DNA from: an uncultured Jannaschia sp.
GTDB taxonomy: Bacteria; Pseudomonadota; Alphaproteobacteria; Rhodobacterales; Rhodobacteraceae
Direction of reading: 5' to 3'
DNA: 64,000 nucleotides
Assembly: GCF_947494025.1 (NCBI RefSeq)
Contig: NZ_CANLTQ010000001.1
Coordinates: 434,001-498,000, forward strand
Below are positions 43,501 through 51,201 of the stretch, piece by piece. The notes under the pieces were generated by a model that ran no database searches, was not told the DNA's origin, and was given only the letters and a program-made list of their open reading frames with translations. Made by a program: the position numbers and the translations under genes. The first letter of the stretch is position 1. The number at the start of each line of letters is the position of its first letter.

Positions 43501-45107
43501 TGTCGGGCGCGCTCGACGCGTCCGGCCGCCTGTTCCAGCAGGACGGTCAATGGAACGCGGACGTGGAGGCCAGCGGCCCGCTCGGCGCCACGCTGACGGC
43601 GGACGGCGTGCTGACCGGGGATGCGCCGCGCGCCGCCTTCGATCTGTCGGTGCCCGATATCGGCCCGCTCGTCCCCGAGATCGCCGGCCCGCTGAACGTC
43701 GTGGGCACCGCCGAGCGGCAGGGCGAGGCCTGGGCCGTCGATGTCGATCTCGACGGCCCTTCGGGCACCGATGCCGCCGTCGCGGGCTCGGTGCAGCCCG
43801 ACGGCAATCTCGACCTGTCGGTGACGGGTTCGGCGCCGCTCGGTCTGGCCAATGTGGCGATCGCCCCGCAGCAGCTCGCCGGCACCGCGCAGTTCGACCT
43901 GAACGTGAACGGCCCGCCGGGACTCGACGCGGTCTCGGGGACGATTACCGCGAACGACGCCGCACTCGTCCTGCCCTCGCTCCGGAACGGGCTCGACGAC
44001 ATCGACGCGCGGATCGACCTCGGCAACGGCCAGGCGCGGATCGCGCTCAGCGCCTCGCCGCAATCGGGCGGGAACATATCGCTCGACGGCCCGGTGGGCC
44101 TGTCGGCGCCGTTCAACGCCGATCTCGTGACCGAGTTCGACGTCACGCTCGAGGATCCGCAGCTCTACACCGCCGAGGTGGACGGCCGCGTCACGATCAA
44201 CGGGGCGCTGACCGGCGGCGCGGTGATCGGCGGCAACATCCGCATCGACGGCGCGGAGATCGCCGTCCCCTCCTCCGGCCTGACCGCCCTCGGCGACCTG
44301 CCGGAGATCCGCCACCTCAACACGCCCCGCCCCGTGCAGCGGACGCTCGCGCTCGCTCGGCAGGACGGCTCGGACGGGGCCACCTCCGCGTCCGGGGGCG
44401 GCGGCGGACCCGTCTACGGGCTGAACCTGACCATCGACGCGCCGGGCCGCATCTTCATCCGAGGCCGCGGCCTCGACGCGGAACTCGGCGGGACGCTGGG
44501 CCTTGCCGGCACCACCGCAAACCCGGTGACGACCGGCGGCTTCGAACTGGTCCGCGGACGCCTCGACATCCTGCAGCAGCGCTTCAACCTCGACGAGGGC
44601 ACGATCACCTTTCAGGGCGGACTGACCCCCTATATCCGCCTCGTTGCCGTGACCGAGACCGATTCCGTCACCGCCTCGATCATCATCGAGGGACCGGCAG
44701 ACGCGATCGAGGTCCGCTTCGAATCCCAGCCCGAGATCCCGCAGGAGGAGATCGTCGCGCAGATCTTCTTCGGCCGCGACCTGAGCGAGCTGTCGCCTTT
44801 GCAGGCCCTGCAGCTCGCGAACTCCGTCGCGGTGCTTGCGGGCCGCTCCCAGGGGGGGCTGCTCGACAACTTGCGCGGCAGCGCCGGGCTCGACGACCTC
44901 GACGTGACCACCGACGACGAGGGCAACGTCGCGCTCCGGGCCGGCAAGTACGTTTCCGACAACGTCTACACCGACGTGCAGATCGACCAGACCGGGGAGG
45001 CCGATCTGTCGCTCAACCTCGACGTCACCCGCGACCTGACGGTCCGCGGATCGGTCGGCGCGACGGGAAACACCTCGCTCGGGCTGTTCTACGAGAAGGA
45101 TTACTGA
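40563..45107 (+). CDS. tamB: TamB-type translocation/lipid transport protein with repeat array
   Basis: A 1514-residue periplasm-spanning protein anchored by an N-terminal hydrophobic segment (MLRYLLPLVLVASPILAQ). The early part has the EGALSSAATLDVLQVSD-type TamB opening. The C-terminal TamB domain, about residues 1120–1514, includes ELVRGRLDILQQRFNLDEG, RLVAVTETDSVTASIIIEGP and ends SLGLFYEKDY. Residues 616–1090 hold about eight tandem units of roughly 60 residues, each with PD(I/L)…GPLxxxG…W.(V/I)D….GP…VTG.AP…F. These should form stacked beta strands of the lipid groove. It overlaps tamA and the following pqiA-like gene by single bases. Confidence 0.93.
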   Translation: MLRYLLPLVLVASPILAQDAEEERDRGFLTGLIEDNLSAPGLSVRIDGFEGALSSAATLDVLQVSDDEGPWLRLEDVVLDWNRSALLRGRLEVEELSAALIRVERAPLPPEGVEALPDAGASGFGLPDLPVSVNVESLRAERIELGAALLGQELALTLQASARLADGSGAIHLDGQRLDGVEGTFLIDASYAAETQTLDIALDVAEAEGGIAATLLQLPGAPAIELTVNGEGPLDDFAADIAVASNGEERIGGRVTLDGTEEGRRFDVDLGGDVTALLAPRYRGFFGDDVALVAQGLQRDDGSLDLDTFRLDTQALQLAGAVRLGTDGWPTFVDVTGRLAAPDGAPILLPTATESQLLGAELDVAYDAARSETWTLDLSARDYTGPTLELGAAALNAEGVIERSDGAVRAASAEIAAALQALDFTDPALQQAVGDAVDLAANVDWQAGAPVRLTDLSLDGAGYDLTGTVTADGTDPEQPLTLELDLASTFEDLSRLAGLSGQDLDGAAEATVTGTYAPVAATFDLSLGAVTQDLALGIPQADAILEGETTLSIDTRRTASGTFVDALTLANDHLSAEGSAALLDEEAPERAEGEASRATFSATIQDGTRIDPRLDGPIEAAADVTEDAEGNWSGTLDAAAPEGVTISAEGVLTGPAPDVTFSAAIPDISAFAEGVPGALELSGQASATDGVWSIDAAASGPWDLTAQVAGTVTGNAPEIAFSATLPDLTGPVPALESQPALQGPVDLEGTLRQIGGQWEIDTSVAAPSDITLRASGPVTGDALSVDFAGTIPELGDFAPGVEGRLDIDGNVARSGEDIAAEITARGPYASVVTAESVVTAAPLTVEFTTDVPDLSELAPVPGGLSVAGQAVQTETGFAIELAGTGPYDATLDANVDLVDGVPAITATGQIPDSSALAPQLQGPLNYDVEAEQVDGQFRVDVNVDGAQALSASVSGIATGPEADLDFQFDAGDVSPFVPGLSGALDASGRLFQQDGQWNADVEASGPLGATLTADGVLTGDAPRAAFDLSVPDIGPLVPEIAGPLNVVGTAERQGEAWAVDVDLDGPSGTDAAVAGSVQPDGNLDLSVTGSAPLGLANVAIAPQQLAGTAQFDLNVNGPPGLDAVSGTITANDAALVLPSLRNGLDDIDARIDLGNGQARIALSASPQSGGNISLDGPVGLSAPFNADLVTEFDVTLEDPQLYTAEVDGRVTINGALTGGAVIGGNIRIDGAEIAVPSSGLTALGDLPEIRHLNTPRPVQRTLALARQDGSDGATSASGGGGGPVYGLNLTIDAPGRIFIRGRGLDAELGGTLGLAGTTANPVTTGGFELVRGRLDILQQRFNLDEGTITFQGGLTPYIRLVAVTETDSVTASIIIEGPADAIEVRFESQPEIPQEEIVAQIFFGRDLSELSPLQALQLANSVAVLAGRSQGGLLDNLRGSAGLDDLDVTTDDEGNVALRAGKYVSDNVYTDVQIDQTGEADLSLNLDVTRDLTVRGSVGATGNTSLGLFYEKDY

Positions 45108-45727
45108 TGACCCCGTCCGACGACCTGGTCTGCTGCCCGGTCTGCGACACCCTGCACGAGATCCATGGCGTGGAGGAGGGCAAGCGGCTGCGCTGCGTGC
45201 GCTGCAACACGGTGATCGCGGTCGACCGGCCCGAAGCGATCGTCCGCATCGTCGTGCTGGCCACGACCTCGCTCGTGCTCATGTTCATCGTGATCTTCTT
45301 TCCGTTCCTCGAACTCCGCAACGGCGTCTTCGACAGCCGCGCCTCGGTCTTCGAGACCGCGATGACGTTCAACCGGGGGGTGATGGCGCCCCTCGCCATC
45401 GCCGTGACCCTGTTCGTCATCGTCCTGCCGGTGACGCGCCTCGTCTCTTTCGTCTGGGCGCTCGGACCCCTGTCCTTCGACCGCCCGCCCCTCCCCGGGG
45501 CGGCCTTCGCGCTGCGCCTCGCCGAAACGCTTCGTCCCTGGGCCATGGCCGAGATCTTCATGATCGGCGTGGCGGTCGCGCTGGTGAAGCTGGGCGACCT
45601 CGCCACGCTCGCCATGGGACCGGCCTTCTGGTCCTTTGCCGCCATCGTCTTCATAACGGCGCTTCAGGACACACAACTGAGCAAGTATTCAATATGGACG
45701 GCACTGGACACCGCATCGCAGCGCTGA
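45107..45727 (+). CDS. pqiA: PqiA-like membrane protein, first half
   Basis: A 206-residue protein with an N-terminal zinc ribbon (CCPVCDTLH … CVRCNTVI) followed by four transmembrane helices of the PqiA type. In E. coli PqiA one polypeptide carries two such units; here they are separate genes. Its ATG shares a base with the tamB stop (TGATG), and it overlaps the second PqiA-like gene by 34 bp in another frame. It likely forms the inner-membrane part of the PqiABC lipid transport apparatus. Confidence 0.88.
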   Translation: MTPSDDLVCCPVCDTLHEIHGVEEGKRLRCVRCNTVIAVDRPEAIVRIVVLATTSLVLMFIVIFFPFLELRNGVFDSRASVFETAMTFNRGVMAPLAIAVTLFVIVLPVTRLVSFVWALGPLSFDRPPLPGAAFALRLAETLRPWAMAEIFMIGVAVALVKLGDLATLAMGPAFWSFAAIVFITALQDTQLSKYSIWTALDTASQR

Positions 45728-46341
45728 CGGCGCGCGAGGCCGGGCTGGTCGGCTGCAGGCATTGCACGCGCGTCTCGCCCATCGGCACGCAAACCTGCCC
45801 GCGTTGCGGCGGTTCGCTCGAAAGCCGCGACCGCACCTCCATGCAACGGGTCTGGGCGTGGTGGATCGTCGGGCTCATGGCCTACATCCCCGCGAACCTC
45901 TACCCGATGCTGCTGACGCGGACGGTCGGACAGGTGACGGACGCGACCATCGTGGGCGGGGTGATCGAGCTTGCCCATCACGGCGCCTACGGGGTGGCGG
46001 CTATCGTCTTCTTCGCAAGCGTCATCATCCCGGTGGGCAAGTTCATCGCCATCGCCTACCTTGCCGTGATCGTGCGCCGCCCGCACGGCCACAAGCCCAG
46101 CCAGTTGCTGCACCTCTACGAGGTCGTGGAGTGGATCGGGCGCTGGTCGATGATCGACGTCTTCGTGGTCGCCATCCTCGCCGCCCTCGTCCAGTTCAAT
46201 CTGCTTGCGACGATCAATCCCGGTGTCGCCGCCGTCTGCTTCGCGCTATCGGTCGTGTTCACCATGCTCGCCGCCATTAGCTTCGACAGCCGCCGCATCT
46301 GGGATCAGATCCGTCGGACCTCCGACGAAAGTCCCGCATGA
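45694..46341 (+). CDS. pqiA: PqiA-like membrane protein, second half
   Basis: A 215-residue protein with zinc ribbon CRHC … CPRCGG (residues about 21–40) and four helices. These include WWIVGLMAYIPANLYPMLLT, with the PANLYPM motif typical of PqiA, and ASVIIPVGKFIAIAYLAV. It contains the conserved EWIGRWSMIDVFVVAIL block. It is encoded in a different frame from the first half and overlaps it by 34 bp, so it is not a frameshifted single gene: both have their own zinc ribbon. The 3' end overlaps pqiB by 4 bp. Confidence 0.9.
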   Translation: MDGTGHRIAALTAREAGLVGCRHCTRVSPIGTQTCPRCGGSLESRDRTSMQRVWAWWIVGLMAYIPANLYPMLLTRTVGQVTDATIVGGVIELAHHGAYGVAAIVFFASVIIPVGKFIAIAYLAVIVRRPHGHKPSQLLHLYEVVEWIGRWSMIDVFVVAILAALVQFNLLATINPGVAAVCFALSVVFTMLAAISFDSRRIWDQIRRTSDESPA

Positions 46342-49067
46342 CCGACGATCCGAACCGTCCCGCCGTTCCCCTGTCCCAGACCCGTCGCAGCCGTCGCGGC
46401 ATCGTCTCCGCCGTCTGGCTCGTGCCCGTCGTGGCCGTGCTCATCGCGCTGGCGATCGCCTACCAGTCCTGGTCGGATCGCGGCGTCCTGATCTCGATCT
46501 CCTTCCCCGACGCGTCCGGCGTGACGGTCGGCCAGACGACGCTGCGCTACCGGGAGGTGACGGTCGGCGTCGTCGAGGATGTAGGCTTCACCTCCGACCT
46601 GAACGAGGTGAACGTCTACGTCCGCGTCAACAACGACATCGCGCCGTTTCTCGACGAAAGCGCCAGCTTCTGGATCGTTCAGCCGGAGGTGACCGCGCGC
46701 GGCGTGCAGGGCCTGAACACCATCCTTTCGGGCACCTACATCCAGGGGACCTGGGACAATCAGGCCGGCGATTCGCAAACGGCCTTTGTCGGCAACCAGC
46801 GCGCGCCCATCATCCCGCCGGGCGTGGAGGGGACGGCGATCGTGCTGCGCGCGAAGGACAGCTCCCGCCTCGGTCCCGGCGCGCCGATCCTCTACCGCGG
46901 CATCGAGGTGGGCGAGGTCTCCGAGCCGACCCTGTCCCCCGACGGCACCGAAGTGCGCGTCGATGCCTTCATCCTCTCGCCTTACGACCGGCAGCTCTCG
47001 ACGGCCACGCGGTTCTGGGACGCTTCGGGCGTCTCGGCCTCGCTCGGCGCGGGCGGCGTCGACATCCGGATCGGCTCCGTCGCCTCGATCCTCGAGGGCG
47101 GCGTGAACTTCGACACGCTGATCTCCGGCGGCACGCCCATCGAGCCAGGCTACGTCTACAACATCTTCGAAACCGAGGACGCCGCCCGCACCTCCAGCTT
47201 CGAGGCGCCCGCCGAACAGAGCGTGACGATCTCCGCCCTGTTCCCCGCGGCCGCGGGCGGTTTGTCCGAGGGGGCCATCGTCCGCTACCGCGGGGTGCGC
47301 GTCGGGCTTGTGACCGGAATCACGGGCTTCATCCGCCCCGACGATCCGACCGACGTGCAGCTTCTTGCCGTGATGTCGCTGCAACCGCAGCGGATGGGCT
47401 TCGCGGAAGGCGGCAACGAACTCGACGGAATCGACTTCATCGACGAACTCGTGGCGCAGGGCCTGCGCGCGCAGCTCGTCTCGACCTCGATCTTCGGCGG
47501 CAGCCTCGCCATCGAACTGGTCGACCTTCCCGACGCGGCGCCGTCGCGGCTCGAGATCGGCGTCGCGGCGAACCCGCTGATCCCGACCATCCCGGCCGAG
47601 ATCGACGACATCACCGCCAGCGCGCAATCCGTTCTGGCACGGATCAACGACCTGCCGGTGGAGGAGTTGCTGGGCTCCGCCACGGATCTTCTGAACAACG
47701 TCAACCGCATCGCCGCCGACGAATCGACGCGCGCCATTCCGGCCGAGGTGCTCGCCCTCCTCACCGACGGACGCGGGCTGGTCGAGGACGGGCAGGCCAT
47801 CCTGTCGGGCCCCGAGATCGCCGCCACGCTGCGCGACATCCAGGCGATCTCCGGAAACCTCCGCCAGGTCTCCGCCGACATCGCCGAGCGCGACATCGCG
47901 GCCACGCTTTCCGAGGCGCTCGTCTCCGCGCAGGCGGCGGCCAGCAACATCGCCGCCGGAACCGGGAATCTCGATGCCGTGGTCGGTGCGGCACGAACGA
48001 CGCTCGACGGCGTGAACGGGATCCTCGACGACGAGGGGACGCAGGCCATCCCGGGCCTGGCCGCCGACACGCTGCGGAACGCGCGCGACCTGATCGCGGC
48101 CCCCGAGCTCGACGCCATCCTTTCCGATCTCGCCGCCGCGAGCGCCGACATCCGGGAGGTGGTCGCGCCCTTCGACGGGACCGCGATCGCGGCGACCGTG
48201 GATCGCGCGCTGGCCGCGATCGACACAACGGCCGCGAACGTCGCCGCCGGGACCGCCGATCTCACCGCGCTCCGGTCGCAGGTCGACGGGATCGTGGCCG
48301 CCGCCGACGCGCTTCTCGCCTCGGCCGATACGCAGGCCCTGCCGGGCGCCGCACGCGGGCTTCTGGAGGACGGGCGCGCCCTCGTGGCCGGCCCCGAGGT
48401 GCAGGCGATCGTCTCCGAGCTGGCCTCCACCAGCGCCGACATCCGCATCCTCGTCCAGAACCTTCGCGAGCAGGACGCGGCGACGCGCCTCGCCACGGCG
48501 CTCGACGCCGCCGCCGAGGCGGCGCAGTCGGTCGCGATCGGCACGGAGAACCTGCCCGAGCTCTCGGCTTCGGCCGAACGCGTCCTCAACGAAGCGGAGG
48601 TGCTGGGCCAGAACCTCAACACGCTTTCGGCGAAGGCCAACGCCCTCGCGCTCGACGCGCTCGTGGACGCGACGACCGATCTGATGACCACCGCCGACGC
48701 GTTCCTTTCCTCGGACGAAGCGGACGACGTGCCGGTCGTCCTGTCCGATACGCTCGAAGAGCTGCGGTTGACCATCGAGACGATCCGGACCGGGGGCACG
48801 CTCGACAACCTCAACGCGACGCTCGATTCCTCGTCGGCGGCTGCCGACAGCATCCGCGACGCCGCGCAGGACTTGCCCGACCTCGTGGACCGCCTCGCGA
48901 CGCTGTCCGACGACGCGAGCGGCGTCCTTGCCGGTTACGGTGCGGACAGCCGCGTCAATGCGGAGCTCTACCGCGCCTTGCGCGCGGCGACGCGGGCGGC
49001 CGAGGACGTCTCCTCCCTGTCGCGCACGATCGAACGCAACCCGAACTCCCTTCTGCTAGGACGTTGA
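46338..49067 (+). CDS. pqiB: PqiB-type MCE protein with extended helical repeat tail
   Basis: A 909-residue membrane-anchored MCE protein; E. coli PqiB is about 546. An N-terminal helix (SAVWLVPVVAVLIALAIAYQ) is followed by three MCE domains at about 45–140, 170–270 and 294–398. The first includes ISISFPDASGVTVGQTTLRY and the second PGAPILYRGIEVGEV. From about 430 onward a long Ala-rich alpha-helical region carries repeats marked by (T/S)xA(I/L)P at about 463, 568 and 664, so roughly 100 residues each. It presumably extends the PqiB lipid tunnel across the periplasm. It lies between pqiA2 and pqiC. Confidence 0.92.
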   Translation: MTDDPNRPAVPLSQTRRSRRGIVSAVWLVPVVAVLIALAIAYQSWSDRGVLISISFPDASGVTVGQTTLRYREVTVGVVEDVGFTSDLNEVNVYVRVNNDIAPFLDESASFWIVQPEVTARGVQGLNTILSGTYIQGTWDNQAGDSQTAFVGNQRAPIIPPGVEGTAIVLRAKDSSRLGPGAPILYRGIEVGEVSEPTLSPDGTEVRVDAFILSPYDRQLSTATRFWDASGVSASLGAGGVDIRIGSVASILEGGVNFDTLISGGTPIEPGYVYNIFETEDAARTSSFEAPAEQSVTISALFPAAAGGLSEGAIVRYRGVRVGLVTGITGFIRPDDPTDVQLLAVMSLQPQRMGFAEGGNELDGIDFIDELVAQGLRAQLVSTSIFGGSLAIELVDLPDAAPSRLEIGVAANPLIPTIPAEIDDITASAQSVLARINDLPVEELLGSATDLLNNVNRIAADESTRAIPAEVLALLTDGRGLVEDGQAILSGPEIAATLRDIQAISGNLRQVSADIAERDIAATLSEALVSAQAAASNIAAGTGNLDAVVGAARTTLDGVNGILDDEGTQAIPGLAADTLRNARDLIAAPELDAILSDLAAASADIREVVAPFDGTAIAATVDRALAAIDTTAANVAAGTADLTALRSQVDGIVAAADALLASADTQALPGAARGLLEDGRALVAGPEVQAIVSELASTSADIRILVQNLREQDAATRLATALDAAAEAAQSVAIGTENLPELSASAERVLNEAEVLGQNLNTLSAKANALALDALVDATTDLMTTADAFLSSDEADDVPVVLSDTLEELRLTIETIRTGGTLDNLNATLDSSSAAADSIRDAAQDLPDLVDRLATLSDDASGVLAGYGADSRVNAELYRALRAATRAAEDVSSLSRTIERNPNSLLLGR

Positions 49068-49069
49068 CC

Positions 49070-49612
49070 ATGAGAGCCTCCCTCGCCGCCCTCCTGCTGA
49101 TCCTGACCGCTTGCGGCGAAACGCAGTATTTCGCGCCGCCGCCCGCCACGACGGAGGTCCGCGTGAACGTCGCCGCGGAGTCGATCCAGGTGAACGAGGT
49201 GTCCATGCCGGAATACGCGATCAACCAGGAGATTCCGATCGAGCAGCCGGACGGCAGCCTCGTCACCAATACCGACCGGCTCTGGGCGGACCTGCCCGAC
49301 CGCGCGTTGCAGGGCGCGTTGGCGCGGCACCTGAACATGATCACGGATGCCCGTGTGGCGGTCGAGCCCTGGCCGCTCTCGGGCTTCCCGGAGGCCGAGG
49401 TTTCCGTTTTCGTGGAGGACATGATCGTGCAATCCACGGGCATTCTGCGCTTCGCCGGAACCTACGCCGTCCGGTCCGAAACGGGACGCGACCGGGTCGG
49501 GAACTTCTCGATCGCCACGCCGGTCGCCGATACCGAAAACTACACTGCGATCATCGCCGCCCACGAGGCAGCCTGGCTGCAGCTGGCGATCGATCTCGCG
49601 CGCGATCTCTGA
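49070..49612 (+). CDS. pqiC: PqiC-like outer-membrane lipoprotein
   Basis: A 180-residue lipoprotein with signal MRASLAALLLILTAC and a lipobox cysteine at 15. The ABC-type/PqiC (DUF330) fold is seen in YFAPPPATTEVRVNVAAESI and LWADLPDRALQGALARHLN, and in the WPLSGFPEAEVSVFVEDMI strand block. It caps the PqiB tube at the outer membrane. It starts 2 bp after the pqiB stop and ends the six-gene operon. Confidence 0.88.
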   Translation: MRASLAALLLILTACGETQYFAPPPATTEVRVNVAAESIQVNEVSMPEYAINQEIPIEQPDGSLVTNTDRLWADLPDRALQGALARHLNMITDARVAVEPWPLSGFPEAEVSVFVEDMIVQSTGILRFAGTYAVRSETGRDRVGNFSIATPVADTENYTAIIAAHEAAWLQLAIDLARDL

Positions 49613-49720
49613 CGAGGCCCCGGGCGGGCGCAAAGTCGGCGGCGACGCTCGTTTCGAGGGACCGGCGAGCTTCGATGTGCAGGTTCCGCAAGACAGCGCG
49701 GAAAGGCCGCGGGATGGTCC

Positions 49721-50632
49721 TTATCGGCAATGTTCAGGATCGGGAACCGGCCCCGCCCCTTTCCCGCGCCAGATGATGACAAGCCCCGACAGGACGATGA
49801 AGGCGGAGCCCACGAGCGTGATGACGCCCGGTCGTTCGCCGAACAGGGCGATGCCGAGTCCGATGCCGAACATGAGCCGCGTGTAGCGGAACGGCGTGAC
49901 GGCGGACACGTCGCCGGTCCGCATCGCCCGCATCAAGAGAGCATAGGCCGCCACGCCCACCGGCACGGAGGCCGCGAGCCACAGCGATGCCTTGTGGTCC
50001 GGAACCACGAAGTGCGCGCCCTGCCAGACCGAGAACAGCACACCGGCAATGAGAACGGCGAGAAAGCCGTAGAGCCCCAGGATCGGCGTGGCGAGCGACC
50101 GCGGCGCCGCGCGGCTCGCGAGGTCCCGCCCCGCAAAACCGATCATGCCCAGGATCGCCAGGACGGAGAGCGAGGAGAACTCGTCCGTTCCGGGCCGCAC
50201 GATCACCAGCACACCGATCATCCCGAGCAAGATCGCCCCCCATCTGCGCCACCCCACCCGTTCGCCGAAGATCGCCGCCGCGCCGGCCACGACGAGGAGC
50301 GGGGTCGCCTGCAGGATCACCGTCGCGGTCGACAAGGGAATCAGGGCAAGGGCGAGAGCGTAGAACAGCCGGCCCGCGATCTCGAACACGATTCGCGCCC
50401 GCATCGGGCCCGAGACGACGCCAGGGCTGAACAGGGGCTGCGCACGGAGCCGCGCCAGTCCGGCGAAGAGAAGGGCGCCGCCGAGGCCGAACAGGATCAG
50501 GATCTGTCCGATCGGCACCGTGTCGGCGGTCGCCTTGATCAGGGCGTCCTCAATGGCGAAGGCGGCCATGGCGCCGATCATGTATGCCCCGCCGAGGAGA
50601 TTGTCCCGATACTCCGCGGCGATGGGGGTCAC
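49721..50632 (-). CDS. EamA/DMT-family transporter
   Basis: A roughly 303-residue inner-membrane protein with ten hydrophobic segments in two EamA repeats. The first repeat spans LGGAYMIGAMAAFAIEDALIK to LVVAGAAAIFGERVGWRRWGAI; the second ends FRYTRLMFGIGLGIALFGERPG. The repeat-end GER(V/P)xW motifs are typical. A GTG at 50632 with AAAGGA 6 nt upstream is preferred over a GTG 33 nt earlier. Substrate is unknown; these are usually metabolite exporters. It converges on pqiC with a 108-bp gap. Confidence 0.88.
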   Translation of the reverse strand: MTPIAAEYRDNLLGGAYMIGAMAAFAIEDALIKATADTVPIGQILILFGLGGALLFAGLARLRAQPLFSPGVVSGPMRARIVFEIAGRLFYALALALIPLSTATVILQATPLLVVAGAAAIFGERVGWRRWGAILLGMIGVLVIVRPGTDEFSSLSVLAILGMIGFAGRDLASRAAPRSLATPILGLYGFLAVLIAGVLFSVWQGAHFVVPDHKASLWLAASVPVGVAAYALLMRAMRTGDVSAVTPFRYTRLMFGIGLGIALFGERPGVITLVGSAFIVLSGLVIIWRGKGAGPVPDPEHCR

Positions 50633-51073
50633 GAACGATCCTTTCGAGCGATCCGGGGGCTTCACCGTTACGGGTGCGGCAAGGATGCTGGGGGTCAGAG
50701 CTTCGACGATCCGTCACGTAACTCGCGGTGATGCGGGTCGTTTGCCTCTACCGCGAGGGATCTCGTGCCGCAATCACCTCGACACCCTCAAGGCTCGTGT
50801 CAAAAATCTTCCATGTCCGCCATCGAATCGGTCAGCCGGCACGTTCGGCGTAGCGGTGCCATCCGCCCGTTCCGTATTCCCGCCGGAGCGGATCCGTGCG
50901 GTGGAATACTCGGCTCGGGATGACACCCGCCTCCGAGACGGTCGGAACCAGATGAACGCGACATTCAAGATGAGCATTTCCGTCGAGGAAGAGGTCACAC
51001 CAACCTCGACGCTTTTCGCCTTCGACAGGCAGGTCACCGAAAGACCGGCCCATCGTGGCGCGTTCGGGTCAAC
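50633..51073. other. intergenic region with no recognised gene
   Basis: About 440 bp lie between the EamA gene and tRNA-Thr. Open frames here lack ribosome-binding sites or recognisable proteins. One frame at 50952 onward reads through the tRNA on the wrong strand, a known artefact. Nothing functional was identified beyond presumed promoters. Confidence 0.4.
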
Positions 51074-51149
51074 TGGTGCCGCTGAAGGGACTCGAACCCC
51101 CGACCCCATCATTACGAATGACGTGCTCTACCAGCTGAGCTACAGCGGC
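51074..51149 (-). tRNA. tRNA-Thr(CGT)
   Basis: Read on the minus strand it begins GCCGCTGTAGCTCAGCTGG. The anticodon stem-loop is CGTCA-TTCGTAA-TGATG with anticodon CGT (reads ACG), the T-arm is GGGGG-TTCGAGT-CCCTT, and the acceptor is CAGCGGC with an encoded ACCA end. All four arms fold with canonical pairs. Confidence 0.97.
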
Positions 51150-51201
51150 ACCGTGGCGGCGTCCTAGCAGGGGTCCGAGGCCGTTTCCAGCCCCGAATTC
51201 A

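Noticed and set aside
42411-43840. Repeated DNA considered as a CRISPR-like or satellite array
   Set aside because: The repetition follows the TamB reading frame with diverged DNA and conserved protein motifs, so it is a protein repeat.
40536-44315. 1259-codon open frame on the minus strand
   Set aside because: It is antisense to tamB. Its apparent repeats mirror the TamB protein repeats.
50774-51112. 112-codon frame starting MMGSGVRVPSAAP on the minus strand
   Set aside because: It begins inside tRNA-Thr, the same kind of tRNA artefact, and matches no protein.
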